DNA of 18,207 bases. It comes from Candidatus Magasanikiibacteriota bacterium. Its GTDB lineage: Bacteria > Patescibacteriota > Patescibacteriia > Magasanikbacterales > UBA922. The position numbers and the translations under genes were made by a program. Below, piece by piece: positions 1 through 7,541 of this stretch. Numbering within the stretch: the first letter of the stretch is position 1; every line of letters starts with the position of its first letter. The notes below the pieces were generated by a model that was not told where the DNA came from, made no database searches, and saw only the letters and a list, made by a program, of their open reading frames with translations. The stretch covers positions 1-18,207 of the forward strand of contig QIHL01000074.1 of assembly GCA_003230965.1 (NCBI GenBank), in the 5' to 3' direction.

Positions 1-1578
1 TTAAATAGTGGATCATCGCGTGTCTCTGCAACGCTTGGTAATCCAATCTACTATAGTGGCTATGGCATGTTTTTGTTTTTTATTGGTTCACTATTGGCTA
101 TAAAAGAAGAGAAGAAAAGTTTTTGGCAGTGGTATGCCATCATTGGTGCTTTCTTCGGTTTTGTTGGAATCTTTCTGGGTGGTACACGCGGTGCATTGAT
201 TGGTATGATTGGTGGTGTCGGCTTGGCAGCGATTGTGTATTTATTTGCCCTTAAAGAATACAAACGTACACGACAGTGGATTGGCGTCATATTGGTTGTT
301 ATTGCACTGTCTAGCGGTTTCTTGTTTGCATTTCGCAAAACTACTTTTGTTTCACACATTCCAGCAGTTGGACGTTTGGTAAATATTAACCTTTCAGGTG
401 GCGACGCAGTAACCCGTTTGATGGCATGGCAGATTGCGATTGAATCATGGAAAGAAAAACCAATTTTTGGCTGGGGACCAGACAATTTTTATTATGCGTT
501 TAATGCACATTACAATCCAGCATTTCTAGAACATGGTTATTCAGAAACTTGGTTTGACAATGCTCATAATGTTATATTTAATACACTTGCAGAACAGGGT
601 GTGGTTGGTTTAATTCTGTACTTGCTACTTTTTATTGTTCCAACTATTGTGATGATTCGTGCATACCGAAGAAAAGAATTAGATGTACATATTTTTGCTA
701 TCAGCCTTGGATTTCTCTGGGCACATCTGGCAAGTCTGGCAACAGTTTTTGAAAATCCTACATCCTACTTGTATTTTTTCTTAATTCTAGCGTTGATTCA
801 TTCACAAATTACAAATGCTAAATTAGCAATGGTCAAAACAACAAAAAATACTGCTTTCAAACCAATTTCTTTGGGTTTCACTATTACAGTTCTTGTCATT
901 GTTTCTCTATTTATTTATTCCACAGATATAAATCCTGCCAGAGCAAATATGGCATCGTTGGTAATGATTAAGAGTTTGTATAGTCAACGAGATCCTGTGA
1001 GTGCGCACCATATAGCAGAGAGTATTCCGTCACCTCATATTGATGATATCCGTTCTGATTTTGCACGATCAGTGAGTCAAGTATCGGATCAGTACGTAAA
1101 ACATGGCGATAAAAAGTTGGCACAAAAATTATTTAATCTTGCAATTACAGGTTTACAAGCTAATGAGTTATTGAATCCACTTGATGTACGTGCGTATATC
1201 ATGCAGGCACGACTTGATCAGCAATGGGCACAGTACACGCGAAATCCAAAGTTGCTTGTTGATTCAGAAAGGATACTTAAAGTTGCGTTGACAAAATCAC
1301 CAAAACGTCAGCAAATACAGTTTATGCTTGCTGGTGTGGAGCTACAACTAAACAAGCCACAACAAGCCATTGCATTGTTTCAAGATACTATCAATGAGGA
1401 TTCAAAGATTGATGAAGGATGGTGGCGTTTGGCGTATTTGTATCAGCAGATGAAGCAACATGACAAGGCGTTGCAGACAGTACAAGAAGCACAAAAGCAA
1501 GGAGTAAAGTTTTCTCGTCGAGCTCAGCAGTTTATTGATATAATTATGGCGACGACAAGCACAAAAAGTATTAAATAA
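1..1578 (+). CDS. O-antigen ligase/Wzy polymerase-like membrane protein with C-terminal TPR tail (5' truncated)
   Basis: The frame is open from base 1, so the N-terminus lies outside the window; 525 codons are visible and the gene ends in TAA. The fragment has several hydrophobic membrane segments. It carries landmarks of the Wzy/WaaL/PglL (Wzy_C) family: an RGALIG segment near visible codon 63, a GWGPDNF segment near 155, and an NAHN motif with the family histidine at about codon 189, followed by LAEQGVVGL. These enzymes transfer or polymerise lipid-linked glycans on the outer face of the cytoplasmic membrane. After a membrane segment near codon 300 the protein becomes soluble. Its last 80 to 90 residues look like tetratricopeptide repeats (EGWWRLAYLYQQ, HDKALQTVQEA). 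It sits 7 bp before a sugar epimerase gene, consistent with a glycan operon. Polymerase and ligase cannot be told apart here. Confidence 0.82.
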   Translation, partial: LNSGSSRVSATLGNPIYYSGYGMFLFFIGSLLAIKEEKKSFWQWYAIIGAFFGFVGIFLGGTRGALIGMIGGVGLAAIVYLFALKEYKRTRQWIGVILVVIALSSGFLFAFRKTTFVSHIPAVGRLVNINLSGGDAVTRLMAWQIAIESWKEKPIFGWGPDNFYYAFNAHYNPAFLEHGYSETWFDNAHNVIFNTLAEQGVVGLILYLLLFIVPTIVMIRAYRRKELDVHIFAISLGFLWAHLASLATVFENPTSYLYFFLILALIHSQITNAKLAMVKTTKNTAFKPISLGFTITVLVIVSLFIYSTDINPARANMASLVMIKSLYSQRDPVSAHHIAESIPSPHIDDIRSDFARSVSQVSDQYVKHGDKKLAQKLFNLAITGLQANELLNPLDVRAYIMQARLDQQWAQYTRNPKLLVDSERILKVALTKSPKRQQIQFMLAGVELQLNKPQQAIALFQDTINEDSKIDEGWWRLAYLYQQMKQHDKALQTVQEAQKQGVKFSRRAQQFIDIIMATTSTKSIK

Positions 1579-1585
1579 TTTCTTT

Positions 1586-2488
1586 ATGTCAAAATGTATT
1601 GTTACAGGAGGAGCAGGATTTATTGGATCACATTTGACTGATGCACTTATTGATGATGGACACGAGGTAATTGTTATTGACAACTTGATTTTGGGAAAAA
1701 AAGATTTTGTAAATCCAAAGGCAGAATTTCATGAAGCAGATATTCGTGATATTGCTATGTTGATGGAATTATTTCATGGTGCAGAGGTGGTGTTTCACTT
1801 AGCAGCAGAGCCTCGTTTACCGTTGTCTATAGAAGATCCAATCGGTACGCACGAAGTCAACGTAACTGGTACACTGAATGTATTTGAAGGAGCACGGCAA
1901 CAGAAAGTAAAGAAGGTAATTTTTAGTTCTAGTGCAGCAGTCTATGCTGATTTTTCTTTGCCTGCTGAAGAAGGAATTATTACGAATCCAGAGAGTCCAT
2001 ACGGATTGCATAAATATATGGGAGAAGAATACGCACATTTATACTATGAATTGTTTGGACTGTCTACAGTTTGCTTGCGGTATTTCAATGTTTTTGGATC
2101 AAGAAAAACAGCAGATGGTGGCTATCCAATGGTTATTCCATTTTTTTTGAAACAGAGATCAGAAAAAAAGTTGCTAACTATAGTTGGCGACGGAAAACAA
2201 ACGAGAGATTATGTACATGTCAGCGATGTAGTACGTGCAAATATACTTGCGTGGAAATCTGATGTTGTTGATGGGATGCCAATTAATATTGGTAGCGGTG
2301 TCCAAGTGAGTGTGAATGAAATTGCTAAGATGATTGGCGGTGATACAACATTTATTCCACAACGACCTGGCGAGATGCGTTTTGTCCAAGCAAATATTGA
2401 TCGCGCAAAACGATTGCTTCATTGGGAGCCAACTATGGATTTTGAAGAAGGTATTAAAGAATTGAAGAAAGAGTGGAAAATTGATTAG
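1586..2488 (+). CDS. NAD-dependent nucleotide-sugar epimerase/dehydratase (UDP-glucose 4-epimerase-like, extended SDR)
   Basis: The 300-residue protein has the extended short-chain dehydrogenase plan. A Rossmann nucleotide-binding loop TGGAGFIGSH covers residues 7 to 16. VFHLAAEP lies in the middle of the N-terminal half, with SSSAAVY as the serine region. The catalytic pair is Y139 and K143 in YGLHK, followed by RYFNVFG and a C-terminal substrate domain with GDGKQTRDYVHV. This matches UDP-glucose or UDP-N-acetylglucosamine 4-epimerases; the exact sugar cannot be read from sequence. It would act in the cytoplasm to supply activated sugars. It starts 7 bp after the ligase-like gene with no Shine-Dalgarno. 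Its stop codon overlaps the last codon of the convergent transferase gene by 4 bp. Confidence 0.88.
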   Translation: MSKCIVTGGAGFIGSHLTDALIDDGHEVIVIDNLILGKKDFVNPKAEFHEADIRDIAMLMELFHGAEVVFHLAAEPRLPLSIEDPIGTHEVNVTGTLNVFEGARQQKVKKVIFSSSAAVYADFSLPAEEGIITNPESPYGLHKYMGEEYAHLYYELFGLSTVCLRYFNVFGSRKTADGGYPMVIPFFLKQRSEKKLLTIVGDGKQTRDYVHVSDVVRANILAWKSDVVDGMPINIGSGVQVSVNEIAKMIGGDTTFIPQRPGEMRFVQANIDRAKRLLHWEPTMDFEEGIKELKKEWKID

Positions 2489-3873
2489 CGTCCTTTCATT
2501 CGGATAATAGTATTTACAGTCTTTAGCAAAATAGACAGATCCAATAACCAGGATCTGTTTTTTATGTAGTAGAGATCATATTGTAATTTTTTGAGATAAG
2601 ATTCAACAAAATCAAAGTACTCTTCGTGTATTGATGCCCATCCAGTGATTCCAGGACGAACGACATGACGCAATGGGTAGTATGGCATTTTTGCTTCTAG
2701 TTGTTCTATAGTTTTTGGACGTTCAGGACGAGGTCCGATCAATGTTAAATTTCTCTGAAGAAGATTCCATGATTGTGGAAGTTCATCAAGATGTGTTTTG
2801 CGTAAAAATTTTCCAAATGATGTTATGCGTTTGTCATTTTTTTCAGTGAATTGAATTGCATCATTATTTGCCATTCCATCGTCACGTACTGTATACATGG
2901 ATCTAAATTTATACAATGAAAATGATTTTCCGTTTAGTCCTGTTCGTGTTTGTTTAATGATAACTGGTCCTTTAGATGTGAGATGTGTGCCAAGTGCTAT
3001 GAATGGGTATACTATACCAGTGAATACTATCATAATTATACCAATCAAATAATCTGTGATCATGCACCATTTATCATAGATTGGATGACCTGAATGTGTG
3101 AGATGTTCCAAAAACCATCCTTCTGAAAAACTTGATGGAGGAATACGTCCAGTAATATTTTCATAAAAAGATGTTAAATCAATTAACTGTACTGGCCAAA
3201 AGAGTAGTTCATACAGTTCACGAATAGCATCTGCATCTTGTCGGACATGCGGTGCGATGATAACAAGTGAGATATTGTGATTCGTAATTGCTGGTCTAAT
3301 TGTTTTCATTGTGTGGTATACCTCAATGCCATCCCACGTATGATTATCTGCTTTGTCTTCTATGTCAATGACAACTCTAATGTCGTATCCACTTCGTTCT
3401 TTTTTGATTAAATTGATTATCTCAATGGTTTCTGGTGTCAGACCTATAAACAATAATGATTGCTTTAGTTGTTGTTCACTGATGACAGTATGATAAAATA
3501 TATGCCAACCAAGGCTGATGAGATACCCGATAACAATGGTAAGAACTAAAATTGTTTTTGGTGAAATATCTGTGTTTGGAATCAAATAAAAAAAGATGAC
3601 GCTAAGAATAAGTGATATGCCACCAGCTTCGCCAAAGAGACGATAGAATTTTTTATTTATACGAATCTTGTCAACATCATATAGTCCAGATATATAGTTC
3701 ACGCAGAGCCACAAGAGAAAGACAAACAAAAATAGTGCATTATGTGATGCAAGAATTCTTTCGGTTGGCAGACGTGCATAACGAATTCCAAGTCCAACGA
3801 ATAGTGCAATCAAAAAACTCAACAGATCACCGATGATGAGAATTATTTGTTTGAGTTGATAAAGTGAAAACAT
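2485..3873 (-). CDS. Polyprenyl-phosphate glycosyl-1-phosphate transferase (WbaP/WcaJ family)
   Basis: The 462-residue protein has the full family architecture. About five N-terminal membrane helices are followed by a cytosolic CoA-binding-like fold (residues about 140 to 230). A re-entrant membrane helix near 270 to 300 leads into the Bac_transf catalytic domain. Catalytic-domain landmarks are KFRSM (322 to 326), LDELP (362 to 366), LIGPRPERP (378 to 386) and RPGITGWASI, with YDLYYIKNRS near the C-terminus. The DE pair of LDELP corresponds to the conserved catalytic Asp-Glu. The enzyme moves a sugar-1-phosphate from a UDP-sugar onto undecaprenyl phosphate, the priming step of O-antigen, capsule or exopolysaccharide synthesis. 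It is transcribed alone, convergent to the epimerase and divergent from the secreted-protein operon. Confidence 0.93.
   Translation of the reverse strand: MFSLYQLKQIILIIGDLLSFLIALFVGLGIRYARLPTERILASHNALFLFVFLLWLCVNYISGLYDVDKIRINKKFYRLFGEAGGISLILSVIFFYLIPNTDISPKTILVLTIVIGYLISLGWHIFYHTVISEQQLKQSLLFIGLTPETIEIINLIKKERSGYDIRVVIDIEDKADNHTWDGIEVYHTMKTIRPAITNHNISLVIIAPHVRQDADAIRELYELLFWPVQLIDLTSFYENITGRIPPSSFSEGWFLEHLTHSGHPIYDKWCMITDYLIGIIMIVFTGIVYPFIALGTHLTSKGPVIIKQTRTGLNGKSFSLYKFRSMYTVRDDGMANNDAIQFTEKNDKRITSFGKFLRKTHLDELPQSWNLLQRNLTLIGPRPERPKTIEQLEAKMPYYPLRHVVRPGITGWASIHEEYFDFVESYLKKLQYDLYYIKNRSWLLDLSILLKTVNTIIRMKGR
2535..2563 (+). terminator. Intrinsic terminator of the upstream glycan operon, embedded in the opposing CDS
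   Basis: A perfect 8-bp stem, ACAGATCC and GGATCTGT, encloses an 8-base loop and runs directly into six T residues on the plus strand. It starts 47 bp after the epimerase stop and lies entirely within the 3' part of the minus-strand transferase gene. It should end plus-strand transcription before it runs far antisense to that gene. Confidence 0.8.
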
Positions 3874-3878
3874 AAAGG

Positions 3879-3906
3879 TTTATACTGGTCAGATACTATT
3901 GTGAAA
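3879..3906 (-). promoter_or_regulatory. Promoter of the glycosyl-1-phosphate transferase gene (possibly leaderless)
   Basis: Read on the minus strand, TTTCAC (3906..3901) and TATAAA (3884..3879) are separated by 16 bp. The -10 box ends only 5 bases before the ATG at 3873, so transcription would begin at or next to the A of the start codon. No ribosome-binding sequence is present. The -35 overlaps the -35 of the divergent promoter. Confidence 0.5.
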
Positions 3907-3925
3907 GTGTACAAAATCCAGTATA
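3881..3925. repeat. 8-bp inverted repeat spanning both -10 regions of the divergent promoter
   Basis: TATACTGG at 3881..3888 and CCAGTATA at 3918..3925 form a perfect inverted repeat with a 29-bp spacer. Each arm contains the start of the -10 box for its own strand, so both promoters read CCAGTATA. The arms may be a shared extended -10 element or a two-site operator; the sequence alone does not decide. Confidence 0.6.
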
Positions 3926-3927
3926 CT
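3899..3927 (+). promoter_or_regulatory. Promoter of the secreted-protein/glycan operon
   Basis: TTGTGA (3899..3904) and TATACT (3922..3927) are separated by exactly 17 bp, a good sigma-70-type match. Transcription would start near 3933 to 3935. That excludes a TTG at 3927 as the start of the following gene and supports the ATG at 3954. Confidence 0.65.
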
Positions 3928-3953
3928 TGCAATACATTTGTTATAGCAAGAAT

Positions 3954-5474
3954 ATGAGTAAAAATCAAGTAAAATATATACAGAGAGTTGTCATGTTGAC
4001 GTTTGGTATTTTGTTTTTTGTTGGTATATCTGGTATTCGTGTGAGTGCAGATACAGTAGCTCGTGTTTTTATAAATAGTAATCAAAGCATGACTAGTGAC
4101 CGAAAAGTTATTTTGACGTTATCTGCACCGAGTGATGTGGCGTATATGAAAGTAAGTAATGATGTAGAACTGAAAGGTATAGCATGGGAGCCTTTTCGTA
4201 CCATTCGTACATGGATACTTTCTTCTGGTAATGGAACAAAAAGTGTATATGTTCTTTATAAGACAAAAGATGGAACTGCACTTCCGTTGATTCAAGACAA
4301 TATCCAATTAGACATTCCCAAAAGTATGAGTGTTAATTTTGATATTGATAAAGGTATGACTACGAGTACGGATTCACGTTTGGTTCAACTACGATTTAGT
4401 TTTTCTAATGGTATCCAACAAATTAGTGTAAGTAACAGTTCTAATTTCAAAGATTCTACAGTCTATCAGCCAACTACTGGAGTTGATTGGATGTTATCAA
4501 ATGCAGGCGGACTAAAGACTGTATATGTTCAGTTTCAAGACGGAAATGGCAACGCACATATAGTAAAGAAGACTATTTTTTATAATGCACCATTGAGGAA
4601 TCTTGCACCACGTACAATCATCAAAGGATCAAACAGTACTGTTTTCTTTATTGGAACTGACGGAAAGATTCATCCATTTTTGAATGTCGTTACATTTCTT
4701 TCTTGGTACCCAAATTTTAATGGTGTTCGTTTTGTGAGTAGTGTAAAGTTGCAGTCGTACGTAGTTGGTAGCGCAGTATGTATGCGATCAGGGACGTGGT
4801 TATTACGTTTTCCTGTATCTCCACAAATTTATACTGTTGAGCCTGGGTGTCAACTGCGACCGATTATGTCTCCAGCTGAGGCGGCTTTATTGTATGGCGT
4901 GGATTGGAAGAAACGTGTCATTGATATGACTATGATTGATCTTGCATTTTATCATATAAATTCGTATAGTGTCGCAAATCCATCTACTGGTGTGGTTGAT
5001 CAAGATAGCGATGGACTCAATGCGAAGACTGAAGCACAGTATCACACAAGTGACACTAATTTGGATTCAGACGGAGATGGTTTGAGTGATAGAGAAGAAA
5101 TTTTGTACTGGGAAAGTGATCCAAACAAAACAGACACGAACGGAGATGGTTTATCGGATGGTCAAGATGTTATAGAAGGTAAGTCGCCAGTGAGTGTCAT
5201 GTCTATTACAAAGATTTCAAATCATACTTATACATATCCAAAAGGTACGTTGTTACATATTGGGACAAACTTTTTTTATATCAATCAAAAGGGGATTGCG
5301 GATCATATCTCACATTCAGGTATCACAGATAATGAAATCAATGCTAAATTTGCTGTTATTCCTCGGTTTACTTTGCCAGATAGTGAAACAACGAATCAGG
5401 GGTGGATTAACGGACAGAAAGATTTAATTGAATACCCAACACGATCTTCTTTTGGAAATGTGTTGGCACTATAA
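3954..5474 (+). CDS. Secreted surface protein with Ig-like repeats and thrombospondin type 3-like calcium repeats
   Basis: The 506-residue protein starts with a basic N-terminus and a hydrophobic core (residues about 12 to 30), ending in a likely signal-peptidase site VSA-DT. Two related Ig-like units follow, at about 34 to 118 and 119 to 210; the hallmarks are WILSSGNGTKSVYV in the first and WMLSNAGGLKTVYV in the second. Residues about 215 to 343 hold a KIHPF, FLSWYPNF, YTVEPGCQLRPI, ALLYGVDW module that I associate with Patescibacteria secreted proteins. Residues about 349 to 410 carry DQDSDGLNAKTE, DSDGDGLSDREE and DTNGDGLSDGQD, acidic repeats expected to bind calcium. The last 90 residues are not recognised. 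No sortase motif or C-terminal membrane anchor is seen. The gene opens the operon, 18 bp before the protease. ATG 3954 was chosen over TTG 3927 because the latter lies in the promoter. Confidence 0.8.
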   Translation: MSKNQVKYIQRVVMLTFGILFFVGISGIRVSADTVARVFINSNQSMTSDRKVILTLSAPSDVAYMKVSNDVELKGIAWEPFRTIRTWILSSGNGTKSVYVLYKTKDGTALPLIQDNIQLDIPKSMSVNFDIDKGMTTSTDSRLVQLRFSFSNGIQQISVSNSSNFKDSTVYQPTTGVDWMLSNAGGLKTVYVQFQDGNGNAHIVKKTIFYNAPLRNLAPRTIIKGSNSTVFFIGTDGKIHPFLNVVTFLSWYPNFNGVRFVSSVKLQSYVVGSAVCMRSGTWLLRFPVSPQIYTVEPGCQLRPIMSPAEAALLYGVDWKKRVIDMTMIDLAFYHINSYSVANPSTGVVDQDSDGLNAKTEAQYHTSDTNLDSDGDGLSDREEILYWESDPNKTDTNGDGLSDGQDVIEGKSPVSVMSITKISNHTYTYPKGTLLHIGTNFFYINQKGIADHISHSGITDNEINAKFAVIPRFTLPDSETTNQGWINGQKDLIEYPTRSSFGNVLAL

Positions 5475-5492
5475 TTTTCTTTATTTTATATT

Positions 5493-7529
5493 ATGTATCG
5501 TACTTCCATAAAATTTTTATTCGGGTTCCTTTTATGTGTTGCGTTTGTATTTCCAAGTATTGTTTTTGCTCGTATTCCAAATGATCCAAACGCACAACAG
5601 TGGGCATACAAAGATATCGGAGCATACCAAGCATGGGATACTACCACAGGATCACGCAATGTAATTGTTGCTATTATTGATGATGGGTTTGATACATATC
5701 ATCCAGACTTATTTGGTAACGTCTGGAGAAATACAAAAGAAATACCTGGGAATGGTATAGACGATGATCATAATGGGTATATTGATGATGTCTATGGATG
5801 GAATTTTGTTCCAAGTGATACGAATGGTGATGGAAAAATTGATGGAAATGAAATCAATGGTAATAATGATCCACGCCCAAGTCTATTAGGATTGACAAAA
5901 AAAGAGAAAAAAGAAGGGCTTGAAAGTCATGGAACAGTTATTGCAGGTATTATTGGCGAAGTGGGAAATAATGGTTTAGATGGTGCTGGAATCAACTGGC
6001 ATGTCAAACTTATGAATATCAAAGTGATTAACAATACTGGTGTTGGAACATTGAATGATTTACCTAGAGCTATTCATTATGCTGTTGATAACGGTGCGAA
6101 CATTATTAATTTGAGCATTGTTGGTTCTAAAGATTTGAATGTAGAGAAAGCTATAAAATACGCGTATGATCATGGTGTCGTTGTCATTGCCGCTGCTGGG
6201 AACGATGGAATAAATCTCAATAAAACATCTATGGATCCTGTTTGTGCAGATGCTGGTCAGATAAAACAATGGGTGTTGGGCGTTAGCGCAATTACACAAA
6301 AACATCATATTGCCCAATTTTCTAATTATGGTTCAAGTTGTATTGATATTGCTGCCCCAGGAGAAAATATCTCTAGCACTGTTCGTTTTTCACCAATAAA
6401 TAATCTCTCTACACAGTATTCTGGTGGATGGAGCGGAACTTCTTTTGCTGCACCGATGGTTTCTGGAGCTGCTGCACTTCTCAAAGGGATTCATCCTAAT
6501 TGGGGACCTGATCAAATCTATACGGCATTACTTAGTACAACACATGTTACGCCAGGTCAAGATATGGCGGTATACAAAGATTTATTTGGACATGGGTTGT
6601 TGCAGATTGATAAGGCGGTTGCATATACTGGAGTACAAACATCAAACATTGTTTCTTCTTCAGTTAATATACAATATTCAATAAACAAAAAACATTTATG
6701 GCAGATTGATACAAAAAATGGCAATGTCGTGCAGACTAATAATGGAGTTAGCTCTACGCCAGTATTCATTCCTTATTTGATAGGTGTTGACGCAGTTGCG
6801 ACTGCAAAGGATTCAAATAATCAACAATGGTTTGTTACTGTGCGTCATCTTGGTGGCGTTATTGGTGAGGTAAATGTGTATAATAGTCAATGGCAACAAG
6901 TTGCACACTGGGGTATTCCGTATACAGGTTCGTTTCATTTAGCGCTTGGTTCTTTTTTGAGTACAGGACAGATGGAAGTCGCGATTACAAGTGATCACAG
7001 CCGTTCGCTAGTTTCATTATTTAATATGCATGGTTTATTGCTTCGTAGAATTGGAAGTACCACAACATCATATAATCATATTGCACTTTCATCAAATAGT
7101 ACATCTGGACTTGCTATTGGATACAGTACAGATGCAGGTGTCTTCTTGACGCATGTTAGGAATGCTACAACTACACAACGCATCAAGCTTCATTTACTTT
7201 CTGATATTTTTGACATGACGTTTATTTCTCCTGCTGGTGGAAGTACACCACGATTACTTGTTTCTGGTGCTACACACGGTAATCAATTTGTGGTATATTA
7301 TACTGAGAATGGTGGTTTCATTCGTTTGTTTGCTCCGTTCGGATTTAGTGAATATACACAGATTCGTATTGCTCCAATTAAAACATCAGTAGGTTCTGGT
7401 TTTGCTGCAGTGCCGATGAATGGTTGGTTTGGTCCGCGCATATTTTCTATAGAGGGTATGCAAACGCGAAGCATGTCGCAAGTTTCTCATACGACTAGTA
7501 CAAAAAATATTCTCCTCCTTTCATTTTAG
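5493..7529 (+). CDS. Secreted subtilisin-like serine protease (S8 family) with C-terminal beta-propeller-like region
   Basis: The 678-residue protein begins with a signal peptide ending near residue 26 (FPSIVFA-R). The subtilase catalytic domain covers about 35 to 375. D63 lies in VAIIDDGFD, H146 in ESHGTVIAG, the oxyanion asparagine N237 in AAAGNDG and the nucleophile S317 in SGTSFAAPMVSGAAALL, so the protease appears active. Between the Asp and His regions lies a GNGIDDDHNGYIDDVYGW segment followed by DTNGDGKIDGNE, acidic stretches that probably bind calcium. No long propeptide separates the signal peptide from the catalytic domain, which is unusual for a subtilisin. The C-terminal 300 residues are rich in short beta-like strands and look like propeller or FG-GAP-type repeats, perhaps for substrate or surface binding. 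Processing of the neighbouring secreted protein is a reasonable inference, not shown. Confidence 0.9.
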   Translation: MYRTSIKFLFGFLLCVAFVFPSIVFARIPNDPNAQQWAYKDIGAYQAWDTTTGSRNVIVAIIDDGFDTYHPDLFGNVWRNTKEIPGNGIDDDHNGYIDDVYGWNFVPSDTNGDGKIDGNEINGNNDPRPSLLGLTKKEKKEGLESHGTVIAGIIGEVGNNGLDGAGINWHVKLMNIKVINNTGVGTLNDLPRAIHYAVDNGANIINLSIVGSKDLNVEKAIKYAYDHGVVVIAAAGNDGINLNKTSMDPVCADAGQIKQWVLGVSAITQKHHIAQFSNYGSSCIDIAAPGENISSTVRFSPINNLSTQYSGGWSGTSFAAPMVSGAAALLKGIHPNWGPDQIYTALLSTTHVTPGQDMAVYKDLFGHGLLQIDKAVAYTGVQTSNIVSSSVNIQYSINKKHLWQIDTKNGNVVQTNNGVSSTPVFIPYLIGVDAVATAKDSNNQQWFVTVRHLGGVIGEVNVYNSQWQQVAHWGIPYTGSFHLALGSFLSTGQMEVAITSDHSRSLVSLFNMHGLLLRRIGSTTTSYNHIALSSNSTSGLAIGYSTDAGVFLTHVRNATTTQRIKLHLLSDIFDMTFISPAGGSTPRLLVSGATHGNQFVVYYTENGGFIRLFAPFGFSEYTQIRIAPIKTSVGSGFAAVPMNGWFGPRIFSIEGMQTRSMSQVSHTTSTKNILLLSF

Positions 7530-7541
7530 TCTATTTAGTTT

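Noticed and set aside
60..485. 141-codon antisense frame within the ligase-like gene
   Set aside because: The plus-strand frame has clear Wzy-family motifs across this stretch; the antisense product has none.
3927..3953. Extended start (TTG) for the calcium-repeat protein
   Set aside because: The TTG overlaps the -10 box TATACT and would precede the predicted transcription start; the signal peptide reads well from ATG 3954.
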